The notes beneath the pieces were generated by a model, which did not search any database, was not told where the DNA came from, and was given only the letters and a program-made list of their open reading frames with translations. This document shows positions 1-8,725 of a DNA stretch of 64,000 nucleotides, piece after piece; positions within the stretch are counted from its first letter, which is position 1, and every line of letters starts with the position of its first letter. This DNA comes from Neisseria arctica (GTDB lineage Bacteria > Pseudomonadota > Gammaproteobacteria > Burkholderiales > Neisseriaceae): contig NZ_CP091510.1 of the NCBI RefSeq assembly GCF_022870905.1, positions 1,612,001 to 1,676,000 on the forward strand. The letters are read 5' to 3'. The position numbers were made by a program, and so were the translations under genes.

Positions 1-484
1 CAATCTGCTCATAAGACAAACCTTCTATTTCCCTTAATGTAATAGCTTTACGCAAATCTTCAGGCAATTTTTCTATCGCCGCTTCTACCGTTTGCAAAAT
101 TTCTCGATTCAACATTTCAGCTTCGGGAGTATGATCATCTGCCAACTGCTCTGCCAAATCCATGACATCACCCTCATCATTTGCTACATCCGCGCTGACA
201 AAAGGACGACGCCCTGATGTGGCCAAAAAGTTTTTAGCAGTATTGATAGCGATACGGTAAAGCCATGTATAAAATGCACTGTCACCACGAAAGTTAGGCA
301 ATGCCCGATAAGCTTTAATCAAGGCTTCTTGGGTAACATCATTCACTTCATGTTCATCATGGATAAAACGCGATAACAGGCGTGTCAGGCGACGCTGGTA
401 TTTAGAAACCAGCAATTCAAACGCTTTATGATCACCTTTTTGTGCACGTTGAACCAGCGCCTGATCGATTTTACGATCGTTCAT
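1..484 (-). CDS. rpoE: ECF sigma factor RpoE (sigma-E), 3' end outside window
   Basis: The reverse strand from the ATG at 484 is open to the window edge (161 codons) and lacks its stop, so the gene is partial. The protein begins MNDRKIDQALVQRAQKGDHK and carries sigma region 2 (LTRLLSRFIHDEHEVNDVTQ, then a WLYRIAINTAKN helix around residues 75-90) and the start of region 4 (LPEDLRKAITLREIEGLSYE). This order is typical of the RpoE branch of extracytoplasmic-function sigma factors, which recruit RNA polymerase to envelope or oxidative stress genes. The acidic linker between regions 2 and 4 is rich in D and E. An anti-sigma gene would be expected just downstream, beyond base 1. It lies 77 bp downstream of tilS on the same strand. 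Family assignment is firm; the exact orthologue is inferred. Confidence 0.9.
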   Translation of the reverse strand, partial: MNDRKIDQALVQRAQKGDHKAFELLVSKYQRRLTRLLSRFIHDEHEVNDVTQEALIKAYRALPNFRGDSAFYTWLYRIAINTAKNFLATSGRRPFVSADVANDEGDVMDLAEQLADDHTPEAEMLNREILQTVEAAIEKLPEDLRKAITLREIEGLSYEQI

Positions 485-561
485 TGATAACCTTTAATTT
501 TAGCAAGTTATGTTCAGATGGCGTTGCGTGCATTCTTTGCTTATATACAGACAAGCCATCT

Positions 562-1902
562 TTATTTTGGTTCCAAAACAAACCGATTAAACTTTTTAAA
601 TACCGGTAAAGAGCCCCCGGCGACGCCATCATGAACACTTACCCAAATATTAGCAATAGCGATACAGCGATTTTCACTATCGGTTACAATAGGCCAATAT
701 GGCCTTAAGAATGGTGGCACCCTACATTCTTGTAAAATTTTCCAAACACTTTTTCGACCAACGGTTAAGTTTAAAGAATCATCGGTATTAACAACCCTAA
801 TCATACCAACTTGTCTTAACATTTCCTCACTTAATCCGAACGAATTATGCTGCAACGTAAAACCGTTATTTGTTAAGATATCGTTCAGACGACCACATAT
901 TTTATTATCCAGTCCCCAGGCATTTTCCGACAACCAATCATCTCGCATACCAAACAGACGGTTCCTGTAAGCATAAGCCTTACCTTTAGGTAACGCCCAT
1001 TCTGCAGAACCACTGCCAATTCGGCTCAATGTTTCTTCAAAAGCAGATACCGATATCGCCGTCGGCGTCCCCAACCCTTGTTTGGCCGCAAAATATAATA
1101 ATTGCTGGCGTCGGCGTGCAGGGCTCAAATACCGCCATAAATCAAGATCCAATACCTCTTCATGTAACATCCTATCGGCATCTTCAGCTACAACTTCCTG
1201 CAAAACAGCCAACTCGTCTTGCAAACAAGCAACACTACTGCCGATGTGCTTATCTATATTAGGAATACGCTCCCGCCACAGCGGCAAGCCATGATGGCGT
1301 AACCAATTGCGTAGTAACGAGCTATCTTGATTACTGGGATCTTCAATAAAAGCCAAATTATAAGCCCGTGCATATGCTTTTAATTCTTCACGGTCAAAAG
1401 ACAACAATGGCCGCCACAGACAAACCTTACCATCCAATAGGCGTAATTCTGGCATGGCCGACAAGCTTCTTAAACCTCCGCCACGCAACACACCCAGCAT
1501 AAAGGTTTCCACTTGGTCATCCCGATGATGCGCCAATGCAACACGGTTCGCTTTGCTGCGACTAAATACCTGATAGCGTTGCTCTCGAGCGGCAGCCTCA
1601 ATTCCCCTGCCTTTAGTCTCAACCGTCACATACTCAATGCGTAACGGTATATCCCACTTTTGGCATAATTCCTCACAAAACACAGCCCACTCATCCGCCT
1701 GCTCCTGTAAACCGTGATGAACATGTACTGCTGTCACCGTTAAGCTCAAGCGCTCCCTCAGCTGCCTCAACATGTGTAACAACACAACGGAATCCAGCCC
1801 TCCGCTAAGACCAACTTCCACAATTTGCCCTCTCAAACCGCCATCGGAAAGAGAAGAAAAAAATTTACATACCCACTCGGGCGCCATCACAGAATCAGAC
1901 AT
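562..1902 (-). CDS. tilS: tRNA(Ile)-lysidine synthetase TilS
   Basis: A 446-aa protein with the N-type ATP-pyrophosphatase PP-loop SGGLDS at residues 33-38, followed by the conserved ALAHHRDDQVETF segment near residue 125. TilS converts cytidine 34 of the CAU-anticodon isoleucine tRNA to lysidine, changing its decoding from AUG to AUA, and acts in the cytoplasm. Length fits the long TilS form with the C-terminal substrate-binding domains. It is transcribed towards rpoE with a 77-bp gap. The start used is the ATG at 1902, preceded by an AT-rich leader. I am confident of the family and function. Confidence 0.95.
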   Translation of the reverse strand: MSDSVMAPEWVCKFFSSLSDGGLRGQIVEVGLSGGLDSVVLLHMLRQLRERLSLTVTAVHVHHGLQEQADEWAVFCEELCQKWDIPLRIEYVTVETKGRGIEAAAREQRYQVFSRSKANRVALAHHRDDQVETFMLGVLRGGGLRSLSAMPELRLLDGKVCLWRPLLSFDREELKAYARAYNLAFIEDPSNQDSSLLRNWLRHHGLPLWRERIPNIDKHIGSSVACLQDELAVLQEVVAEDADRMLHEEVLDLDLWRYLSPARRRQQLLYFAAKQGLGTPTAISVSAFEETLSRIGSGSAEWALPKGKAYAYRNRLFGMRDDWLSENAWGLDNKICGRLNDILTNNGFTLQHNSFGLSEEMLRQVGMIRVVNTDDSLNLTVGRKSVWKILQECRVPPFLRPYWPIVTDSENRCIAIANIWVSVHDGVAGGSLPVFKKFNRFVLEPK

Positions 1903-2063
1903 ATTTAGTTTTCAGACAGCCTTATTTTTATTTAACATCAAGTTTTTTTTAAACAGTATTCTTTAGTAGCACTGCTTATATCGCATCATACATAGCCAAA
2001 TAAGCACCAGATTTCCAAATAAACCGGATCAATAAATATTTTACTGCATTCATCAAATCATGT

Positions 2064-2075
2064 AGGCCGTCTGAA
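2064..2075 (+). repeat. Single DNA uptake sequence (AG-DUS)
   Basis: AGGCCGTCTGAA, a complete 12-mer uptake sequence standing alone in the 293-bp divergent spacer between tilS and the next gene. No paired inverted copy, so not a terminator. Confidence 0.9.
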
Positions 2076-2147
2076 AACATATAAGACAAATTTTGGCTTC
2101 GAAACAACACAAGCCATATTAAGCACTCCCTCGAATAGTACCGATAT

Positions 2148-2156
2148 TGCTATAAT
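2148..2156 (+). promoter_or_regulatory. Extended -10 promoter for the 367-aa gene
   Basis: TGCTATAAT is a perfect -10 hexamer preceded by TGn, about 40 bp upstream of the ATG at 2196. No good -35 is visible at the usual distance, which is tolerated by extended -10 promoters. Confidence 0.5.
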
Positions 2157-2195
2157 TAATTTCTATTCACACACCGATAACCACCAAAGCAAAAA

Positions 2196-3299
2196 ATGAC
2201 GATCCGACACACACTACCCGACACCCGCCCCTACCCTACCGATCCGGTTAAAAACGACTTACTGCTTTATGCAGACCAAATCGTCCGCAGCAATAGCGGA
2301 GCACAGCGCAAGCTTGCCGAAGAGTCTTTACGAGCAAGTATTTATACCATGCTCAACCAAAACCACTATCTCGGCCTATCCGTAGCCATGAGCATGGCAC
2401 CCGACGCCGAACGCTACCGCGCCTTATTAAACGGCTTGGATGAAACCTTACAAGCAAAAACCGACGAAGAAGTACAATGGTTTGCCATGCCGGTGGTATT
2501 GGTGGCAGGTAACAATCAAAACCTTGTTCTCAACTTGGATACACCTTCCGTAGAAATTTCCGCTTGCCTGGCTAACTATCCTTCTCTACGCCCATTGGCC
2601 CAAGCCACTTGGCTACCCAAATTGATACAAGCTCAAAAATTGGCAGCAATCAAAGCCGGACAATGGTTCCAAGCCAAACAAAATACGACTACAGCCGAAC
2701 AGTTTGCCGCCTCATTACCACAACATGACCTACATATCGAAGCAGGACAATCTGTACATGTTGTTTTCGCACTTGGCTATGGCGATAAAAATATTCAGAC
2801 GGCCTTAAACCAAACGCTAAGGGAAGCGGCCTTGCCGCTGATGCAGGTATGGCAAGAAACACTCAAGCACCCTGGTTTAACACTATTTACCAACCCACTT
2901 GCTCCTGCTACCCCACTGCATGCTATCACAGAGGGTAGCCATATGCGCCTACGCATGGCGCTTGACGTTTTTGCCGCTAATGCCATTCGTGCCATCCGTC
3001 TGCAAAGCCCGCGTGTCGGTGTGGTTATTGCCGCACAAGAAGGCGGAAACTTGCTATTCGGTTTTAACGCCACCGACAGCCAGTTCGAATTACAACCGCA
3101 AGTTTTCAGCTGGCCCCTTTCTCCGGCAGAAAAAATTGAAACTATCCGGCAAAATTTTCTCGATCTGATGTTGGAATGCCGGGTAGAAAACATTCGCCAG
3201 CTTGATCATCCGATAAGTGAACAAGAAGAGCTTCCCGGTTACGCAGCAGCCTTAAAACTACCCGGCTTCAACCCGCTTTTCGCAGAAAGTGCAGAATGA
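2196..3299 (+). CDS. Conserved hypothetical protein, 367 aa
   Basis: I do not recognise a named domain. The protein is soluble-looking (no signal peptide or membrane span), Ala/Leu/Gln-rich, and has a mixed alpha/beta pattern with a hydrophobic strand WFAMPVVLVAGNN near residues 95-105 and VGVVIAAQEGGNLLFGF near 275-290. Its last codons overlap the next gene in an ATGA junction (3296-3299), so it is translationally coupled to the tyrosine phosphatase gene and the two probably act together or share regulation. An extended -10 promoter lies 40 bp upstream. It contains an intragenic uptake sequence near 2793, indicating long residence in a Neisseria genome rather than recent import. Confidence 0.75.
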   Translation: MTIRHTLPDTRPYPTDPVKNDLLLYADQIVRSNSGAQRKLAEESLRASIYTMLNQNHYLGLSVAMSMAPDAERYRALLNGLDETLQAKTDEEVQWFAMPVVLVAGNNQNLVLNLDTPSVEISACLANYPSLRPLAQATWLPKLIQAQKLAAIKAGQWFQAKQNTTTAEQFAASLPQHDLHIEAGQSVHVVFALGYGDKNIQTALNQTLREAALPLMQVWQETLKHPGLTLFTNPLAPATPLHAITEGSHMRLRMALDVFAANAIRAIRLQSPRVGVVIAAQEGGNLLFGFNATDSQFELQPQVFSWPLSPAEKIETIRQNFLDLMLECRVENIRQLDHPISEQEELPGYAAALKLPGFNPLFAESAE

Positions 3300-3760
3300 A
3301 ACAATACAAAGTTTTATTTGTGTGCCTCGGCAACATCTGCCGTTCGCCCATGGCGGAGTATGTTTTACGCCACCTTGCGCAAACAGCGGGCATCGGCAAT
3401 CGTATCCTTTCCTCAAGCAGCGGCACCAGCGGCTGGCACGATGGTGAGAATATGCACAAAGGCACGCAGCAGACTTTACAAAAACACGGTATCAATACTG
3501 CCGGTTTTAGCAGCAGCAAAATAAAAAAAAGTGATTTTGATCATTATGATTTTTTAATCGCTATGGATGACGACAACCTCGCCAAGCTCGAACATTTATT
3601 CGGCAAACACCCCGAAAAAATATTCAAGCTAACTGATTTGATTCCCGAGTCAGGCTACAACTATGTTCCCGATCCTTGGTATACCGGTGATTTTGACGAA
3701 ACATATATGCTCGCCGATGCAGGCTGTCGCGCACTATTACGTAAAATCAACATCATATAA
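3296..3760 (+). CDS. Low-molecular-weight protein tyrosine phosphatase
   Basis: A 154-aa protein with the family P-loop C-X5-R at Cys10-Arg16 (VCLGNICRSP) and the general-acid motif DPWY at residues 126-129. Both catalytic elements are intact, so it should dephosphorylate phosphotyrosine or a small phosphate ester in the cytoplasm. Length matches the 150-160 residue norm. The start codon overlaps the stop of the upstream 367-aa gene (ATGA). In some bacteria LMW-PTPs partner with tyrosine kinases of capsule synthesis, but no such kinase is seen here, so the substrate is unknown. Confidence 0.93.
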   Translation: MKQYKVLFVCLGNICRSPMAEYVLRHLAQTAGIGNRILSSSSGTSGWHDGENMHKGTQQTLQKHGINTAGFSSSKIKKSDFDHYDFLIAMDDDNLAKLEHLFGKHPEKIFKLTDLIPESGYNYVPDPWYTGDFDETYMLADAGCRALLRKINII

Positions 3761-3825
3761 CAAACATACATACGGTTAGACACCTTCTTAATTGCCGTAC
3801 CTACCTTGATACGAAAGCTTGATGA

Positions 3826-4263
3826 ATGCCGAAAGCCACTTTCTATACCCATGTTGCCGACCCCGCCGATTTTGCCTGCCGCCTAGCGCAACGTGCACTG
3901 CAAAACAGCAACAGCATATTGATATGGACCGATACCGAAACGGCCGCAGCCAAGCTCGACATTGATTTATGGCGCTTTAACGCCACTTCTTTTCTACCTC
4001 ATGAAATATGGCATGATGGTACGTATCCTGAAGATGTGCCGATAGTCATCTCAAGCGGCAACCAACTTCCTAAACAAACTACGGCAGAAGTAGTTTTAAA
4101 CTTGTCCGCTGCTTTTTGGTGTGACACACGCCCCCAACCGTCGCGCGTATTGGAAATCGTTGGCACCAGCTTAGAAGAATTGGCCGATGCACGCGAGCGT
4201 TTCAAAGCATACAAACAAAGCGGTTTTGAAATAGAACACCACAATATGCAAAATAAAGCCTGA
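3826..4263 (+). CDS. holC: DNA polymerase III subunit chi (HolC)
   Basis: A 145-aa protein beginning MPKATFYTHVADPADFACRL, with the HolC hallmark order: an N-terminal beta strand and helix, then KLDIDLWRFNATSFLPHEIW near residues 45-65. Chi links the clamp loader to single-stranded DNA-binding protein during replication. Sequence is compact and complete. It follows the phosphatase gene by 65 bp with no terminator between, so it may be co-transcribed with the two genes upstream. Function is assigned from family similarity. Confidence 0.88.
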   Translation: MPKATFYTHVADPADFACRLAQRALQNSNSILIWTDTETAAAKLDIDLWRFNATSFLPHEIWHDGTYPEDVPIVISSGNQLPKQTTAEVVLNLSAAFWCDTRPQPSRVLEIVGTSLEELADARERFKAYKQSGFEIEHHNMQNKA

Positions 4264-4443
4264 AAATCCCCTGCCCGACATTTCCCCATACGCTACCCGA
4301 ATCTTTCAGGCGGCATCCCCTTACCTCGTAACTTTTACCACTTCCGGCAATACGCATCCCGTTGCAAAACAAAGCTGATTTCCCTTCCATGCGCTTGAAA
4401 TTGCATTACAATAAAAAGCCCACCCTACAAACTTCCGCTACCT

Positions 4444-4692
4444 ATGGAACAACTTGAATTCTTCGACATTCCCAGCCCCTGTATCGGTGTTTGCGAAGCC
4501 AACAGTAAAGGCTATTGCAAAGGCTGTTTACGCAGCCGTGAAGAACGTCTTTTTTGGCTAAAAATGAGCAGCACCCAAAAACATCAAGTTATCCGTCTGA
4601 TTGCGATGCGTCGCCACAAACTCCAAAAGCTGGCTTGGGAAAGCCGCCAACTGGTTGTCTTACTGCCTGAACAAATGGATTTTGAGTTTTAA
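4444..4692 (+). CDS. DUF1289 family small Cys-rich protein
   Basis: An 82-aa protein with the DUF1289 cysteine pattern CIGVC(x7)C(x2)C at residues 13-29 (Cys13, Cys17, Cys25, Cys28), likely binding a metal, followed by a basic helical segment (LIAMRRHKLQKLA). The biochemical role of this family is not established. The 180-bp gap upstream contains no clear terminator. Downstream is a strong inverted-DUS terminator shared with the convergent relA. Confidence 0.88.
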   Translation: MEQLEFFDIPSPCIGVCEANSKGYCKGCLRSREERLFWLKMSSTQKHQVIRLIAMRRHKLQKLAWESRQLVVLLPEQMDFEF

Positions 4693-4731
4693 ATTTTTAA
4701 AACATATTTAGCTTTCAAGCATGCCAAAAAT

Positions 4732-4774
4732 AAAAAACCATGCCGTCTGAAATTTTCAGACGGCATGGTTTTTT
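4732..4774. terminator. Bidirectional DUS-pair terminator (DUF1289 gene / relA)
   Basis: An inverted pair of AT-prefixed uptake sequences extended to CCATGCCGTCTGAAA on both arms, flanked by A6 and T6 tracts. It can stop transcription on both strands between the convergent genes. Confidence 0.93.
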
Positions 4775-4789
4775 ATTTAGCATATATAT

Positions 4790-7003
4790 TTATAGCCGGG
4801 TTACACTCAACACACCTTTTACATCCGACAAACTCGCCAGTACGCGCGGCAATTCGTCAACCTGCCTTACTTCAACGGTAAAGCGCATACTCGCCTCCAA
4901 ATCGCGAGACTGGGTTTGCACCGCCGTCACATTGAGCTTGTGTCTTGCCAATGCATCAGAAACATCACGCAACAAACCGCCCCGATCTTGTGCACGGATT
5001 TCGATATCTACCGCAAATACCTGTCCGTCCTGAGTACCCGCCCATGTTGCCGGTAACACTTTATCAGGCGATTGCTCGGCCAAATGTTTAAATGAAGGAC
5101 AATTGGTTCGATGCACAGAAATACCGCGCTCCCGAGTAACAAAACCGACAATTTCATCAGGAGGTGCCGGCTTGCAGCATTTTGCCAAAGTAGTCAGCAG
5201 GCCATCCTCACCGTCAATCAAAACCCCGTTTTTACCGCTTTTTTTGATTTTAGACTGTTTAACGATATTGGTTTCGCTCACCGGCTCGGGCTTAGGCTCA
5301 TGCAGCGCACCGCAAGCCTTTTGAATAGCACGGGGTGAAAGCTCTCCCTGCCCTACGGCAGTATATAAATCATCGATTTGCTTAAAACCCAATTTTTCGG
5401 CCAAATCCTGCAAATTAGGCTTGGGCGAGATTTTAGCGATTTGCTTCTCAAACTGGTTCCGACCGTTTTCACGCACGGCCTCACTGTTTTGCTGACGGAT
5501 AAAAGCACGGATTTTACTGATTGCCTTACTGCTTTTTACCCAACCCTCATAAAGCCAGTTTACAGAAGGAGAACCTTCTTTAGCAGTTATAATTTCTACC
5601 CTTTGACCGTTTTCCAACGGTGTGGAAAGCGGTACGATCTGCCCTTCTACTTTCGCACCGCGGCAGCGGTCGCCTATACTGCTGTGCAACGCATAAGCGA
5701 AATCAATCGGCGTCGCACCCGCCGGTAGCGATAATACTTTGCCATGCGGGGTAAGAACATAAATGGTATCGCTGAACAATTCGGTTCTGAATGCGCCTGC
5801 CAAATCCTCTTTATCACTTCCGGCCATATTTTCGCGCCAATCCAACAGCTGGCGCAGCCAAGCGATTTTCTGCTCATAAGCACTATCGCCTTTGCCACCC
5901 TCTTTGTAACGCCAGTGCGCCGCCACGCCGAACTCGTTAAACTGGTGCATATCAAACGTTCGAATCTGTACTTCGACACCTTTGTCTTCAGGCCCTACTA
6001 CAACCGTATGCAGGCTTTTATAACCGTTCCCCTTGGGTTGGGCGATATAATCGTCGAACTCTCCCGGAATGGGTTGCCATAAACTGTGTACAAGCCCCAG
6101 CGTGGTATAGCATTCGGGGATGCTTTCTACCAGAATCCGCACGGCTCGGATATCGTATAAACCGTCAAACGTCAGCTTTTTTTTCACCATCTTTTTATAG
6201 ATGGAATAAATGTGCTTCGGCCGCCCGGCCACATCATAACTAATGCCATATTTATCTAATTCTATACGTAAGCTTTGCAGGAAATTTTCAATATATTCCA
6301 GCCGCTCGGTGCGTTTTTCATCTAAAAGGCGGGCGATTTCTTTATATTTTTCAGGGTTCTGATGGCGAAAACCCAAATCCTCAAGCTGCCATTTCAGCTG
6401 CCACACGCCCAAGCGGTTAGCCAATGGGGCAAAAATATCCAATGTTTCCTTAGCCAGCTCGCGCTTATCCTCACTATCGGGCTGTGATCCTAAGAACTGC
6501 ATAGTACGCGTACGCAACGCCAGTTTAATCAATACCACACGGATATCGCTAACCATTGCCAGCAGCATTTTACGCATGGTTTCCGCCTGCTGGTTCCGTT
6601 CTTCCGGAGTAGCCAAGCTGTCAACTTTAGCAAAATGGGTTAACTTCTGTACCTCATCAATACCGGCAACCAAATTACATACGCTGGCACCGCATTGTTC
6701 GGTTACCACTTCGCGCCAATCCTCCCGATATGCAGAAATATCGGTCAACAGCGTAGCCGCAATCGCATCGGAAAGTAAATCCATCTCGGCCACCATTTGA
6801 GCCGCACCCATCAGATTGCTCAGCAGTGGTTCTCCCACCGGCGTTGCAGCTCCCTCAGGGTAGCTTTCTTCTGCCAACGCCAATGCACGCTTAAGCAGTT
6901 TGGCATCAGCCTCCGAAATCTTATCCGCGTAAATATCAAACCATTGGCGGTAATTTTCCAAATTAGGAGCGATGCTGCTGGGTGCCGGCGAACTACTGTT
7001 CAT
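4790..7003 (-). CDS. relA: GTP pyrophosphokinase RelA ((p)ppGpp synthetase I)
   Basis: A 737-aa long RSH protein. Order: degenerate hydrolase domain (about residues 20-200), synthetase domain (about 230-370; YDIRAVRI, then GNGYKSLHTVV), TGS domain (about 415-475; IYVLTPHGKVLSLPAGATPI), and a C-terminal ACT domain (about 660-737). The hydrolase HD and ED signatures are missing: the expected region reads AIAATLLTDI. The synthetase carries EFDD at 315-318 (the ExDD class of monofunctional RelA) rather than RxKD of bifunctional Rel/SpoT. It therefore should make, not break down, (p)ppGpp at the ribosome during starvation. A separate SpoT is expected elsewhere in the genome. Confidence 0.95.
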   Translation of the reverse strand: MNSSSPAPSSIAPNLENYRQWFDIYADKISEADAKLLKRALALAEESYPEGAATPVGEPLLSNLMGAAQMVAEMDLLSDAIAATLLTDISAYREDWREVVTEQCGASVCNLVAGIDEVQKLTHFAKVDSLATPEERNQQAETMRKMLLAMVSDIRVVLIKLALRTRTMQFLGSQPDSEDKRELAKETLDIFAPLANRLGVWQLKWQLEDLGFRHQNPEKYKEIARLLDEKRTERLEYIENFLQSLRIELDKYGISYDVAGRPKHIYSIYKKMVKKKLTFDGLYDIRAVRILVESIPECYTTLGLVHSLWQPIPGEFDDYIAQPKGNGYKSLHTVVVGPEDKGVEVQIRTFDMHQFNEFGVAAHWRYKEGGKGDSAYEQKIAWLRQLLDWRENMAGSDKEDLAGAFRTELFSDTIYVLTPHGKVLSLPAGATPIDFAYALHSSIGDRCRGAKVEGQIVPLSTPLENGQRVEIITAKEGSPSVNWLYEGWVKSSKAISKIRAFIRQQNSEAVRENGRNQFEKQIAKISPKPNLQDLAEKLGFKQIDDLYTAVGQGELSPRAIQKACGALHEPKPEPVSETNIVKQSKIKKSGKNGVLIDGEDGLLTTLAKCCKPAPPDEIVGFVTRERGISVHRTNCPSFKHLAEQSPDKVLPATWAGTQDGQVFAVDIEIRAQDRGGLLRDVSDALARHKLNVTAVQTQSRDLEASMRFTVEVRQVDELPRVLASLSDVKGVLSVTRL

Positions 7004-7191
7004 AGAATTTTCCGATAGATCTGATTGAGAATCGGTATTGTAGCAAATTTACCCTGCGGTTTGATAACTTTCATAACCAATACACAATGCCCGTCCCTTA
7101 TGACTATTCTCCCTAAAATACGGCGTGTTTACCGGATAGCTGTAAACATAAAAAAATCTAAAAACTTTTCCCATTAATGGAACCGTATTGT

Positions 7192-7203
7192 TTCAGACGG
7201 CCT
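7192..7203 (-). repeat. Single DNA uptake sequence (AG-DUS)
   Basis: Reverse-strand AGGCCGTCTGAA in the 244-bp divergent spacer between relA and grxB, without a partner arm. Confidence 0.88.
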
Positions 7204-7247
7204 AAAGTGCTAAGGTAATTGCTCCTATACCTCCGAAAGGCAAACGT

Positions 7248-7892
7248 ATGAAACTGTATATTTACGATCATTGTCCGTTTTGCGTACGGACACGGATGAT
7301 TTTTGGCCTATATAATTTGCCGTTAGAGGAAGTGATTCTACAAAATGATGACGAAGCCACACCCATAGGATTAATCGGTACCAAGCAAGTGCCTATTTTA
7401 GAGAAACCAGATGGTACGCATATGGCCGAAAGCTTGGATATCGTACGCTTTGTTAATGAATATGGCGGCGGTTGCCTTGCTGAAAATATACGCCCTGAAA
7501 TTCAACAGTGGTTCAACAAAGTCAACGAATATCAAAACAAGCTGGTTCAACCGCGCGATGTGTTACTGGGACTACCCGAATTCTCTACCCAATCGGCAAT
7601 TGATTATTTCGTGAAGAAAAAAGAGAAAAATATCGGTAATTTCCAAACCAATCTAAGCAAAACCAAAAGCTATCTGGAGCGCCTGCATCAAGATTTGGCC
7701 GAATTGGATAACTGGGCAAAAGCTCCAAATGCCCTAAACGGGGAAATCAGTATGGAGGATATCTTGATTTTCCCGATTCTACGCAACCTTACTATGGTAC
7801 GCGGACTGGAACTTCCCCCTAAAGTACAAGAGTATGTTGAGACCATGAGCGAACAAAGTAAAGTCCCTCTGTTTTTCGACCGTGCTCTATAG
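7248..7892 (+). CDS. grxB: Glutaredoxin 2 (GrxB)
   Basis: A 214-aa protein, the length of E. coli Grx2 (215 aa) and unlike the ~85-aa classical glutaredoxins. It has an N-terminal thioredoxin fold with the dithiol active site CPFC at Cys9-Cys12 and the cis-proline segment KQVPIL, followed by an all-helical GST-like C-terminal half. It reduces protein disulfides and glutathione mixed disulfides using glutathione in the cytoplasm. GAAAGG sits 9 bp before the ATG. The convergent pseudouridine synthase gene shares a hairpin terminator downstream. Confidence 0.93.
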   Translation: MKLYIYDHCPFCVRTRMIFGLYNLPLEEVILQNDDEATPIGLIGTKQVPILEKPDGTHMAESLDIVRFVNEYGGGCLAENIRPEIQQWFNKVNEYQNKLVQPRDVLLGLPEFSTQSAIDYFVKKKEKNIGNFQTNLSKTKSYLERLHQDLAELDNWAKAPNALNGEISMEDILIFPILRNLTMVRGLELPPKVQEYVETMSEQSKVPLFFDRAL

Positions 7893-7899
7893 CCTAAAA

Positions 7900-7934
7900 A
7901 AATCAGGGGCAATCCATATCAGCCCCTGATTTAT
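7900..7934. terminator. Bidirectional intrinsic terminator, not DUS-based
   Basis: An 11-bp perfect stem AAATCAGGGGC / GCCCCTGATTT with an 11-nt loop, flanked by A and T runs, between convergent grxB and the pseudouridine synthase gene. It is one of the few terminators here not built from uptake sequences. Confidence 0.9.
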
Positions 7935-7939
7935 TTCAA

Positions 7940-8692
7940 TTAAAACTGCTCGTTTACATTTAGATAGCGCCATTTTCCGGGTGGCAGGCGGCCGAGTTTG
8001 ACTTTGCCCATCCGTATGCGCTTTAAGCCCACTACGCGCAAACCGACCAACTCACACATTCTGCGGATCTGACGTTTTTTACCTTGCTTGAGTACGAAGC
8101 GTAATTGATCTTCGTTTTGCCATGACACCTCGGCCGGTTTAAGACGCTCACCATCCAAACTCAAACCGTGATTCAACAAGCGCAAGCCTTCTTCTGAGAG
8201 TTTGCCGCGCACGCGTACCAGATACTCTTTTTCCGAACTGCTGTTTTCGCCGATTAATTGTTTGGCAATGCGTCCGTCCTGTGTCAACACCAGCAGACCT
8301 ACCGAATCGATATCCAAACGCCCGGCCGGTGCCAAACCGAATTTATGCTGTTCGCTGTATTGGATACGGCTGGTATCACCCTCCCAATGGTTTTCAGGGG
8401 TAATCAGCTCCACGGCCGCTTTATAACCTTTTTCTGCTTGCGCGCTTACATAGCCCACGGGCTTGTTCAGTAAAATGGTCACTCTTGCAGCCTGCTGTTC
8501 ATGTGCCTGCTTTTGCAGATCGATACGGTCGCCACGGGTAACTTTTTGCCCGAGAACGGCAGTTTTACCGTTTACTTTCACCCATCCGCTCTCAATATAA
8601 CTATCGGCCTCCCGGCGGGAACACAGCCCGAGTTCGGCCATACGTTTGGAAAGGCGTAACGGTTCGTTATTTTCTGTATTTTGCATAATCAA
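7940..8692 (-). CDS. 23S rRNA pseudouridine synthase, RsuA/RluF type
   Basis: A 250-aa protein with an N-terminal S4 RNA-binding domain ([22 protein letters not shown], about residues 13-60) and a catalytic domain containing the RLD motif [14 protein letters not shown], whose Asp is the nucleophile, plus the C-terminal [17 protein letters not shown] segment of the RsuA/RluB/E/F branch. It isomerises one uridine in ribosomal RNA. Overall shape is closest in my reading to RluF (23S U2604), but the target position cannot be decided without alignment, so no symbol is given. An uptake sequence lies just upstream of the start. Confidence 0.85.
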   Translation of the reverse strand: MIMQNTENNEPLRLSKRMAELGLCSRREADSYIESGWVKVNGKTAVLGQKVTRGDRIDLQKQAHEQQAARVTILLNKPVGYVSAQAEKGYKAAVELITPENHWEGDTSRIQYSEQHKFGLAPAGRLDIDSVGLLVLTQDGRIAKQLIGENSSSEKEYLVRVRGKLSEEGLRLLNHGLSLDGERLKPAEVSWQNEDQLRFVLKQGKKRQIRRMCELVGLRVVGLKRIRMGKVKLGRLPPGKWRYLNVNEQF

Positions 8693-8697
8693 TATCT

Positions 8698-8709
8698 TTC
8701 AGACGGCCT
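8698..8709 (-). repeat. Single DNA uptake sequence (AG-DUS)
   Basis: Reverse-strand AGGCCGTCTGAA in the 33-bp gap between the rlmL-like gene and the pseudouridine synthase gene. Confidence 0.88.
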
Positions 8710-8725
8710 CAATACCAACTGCGGT

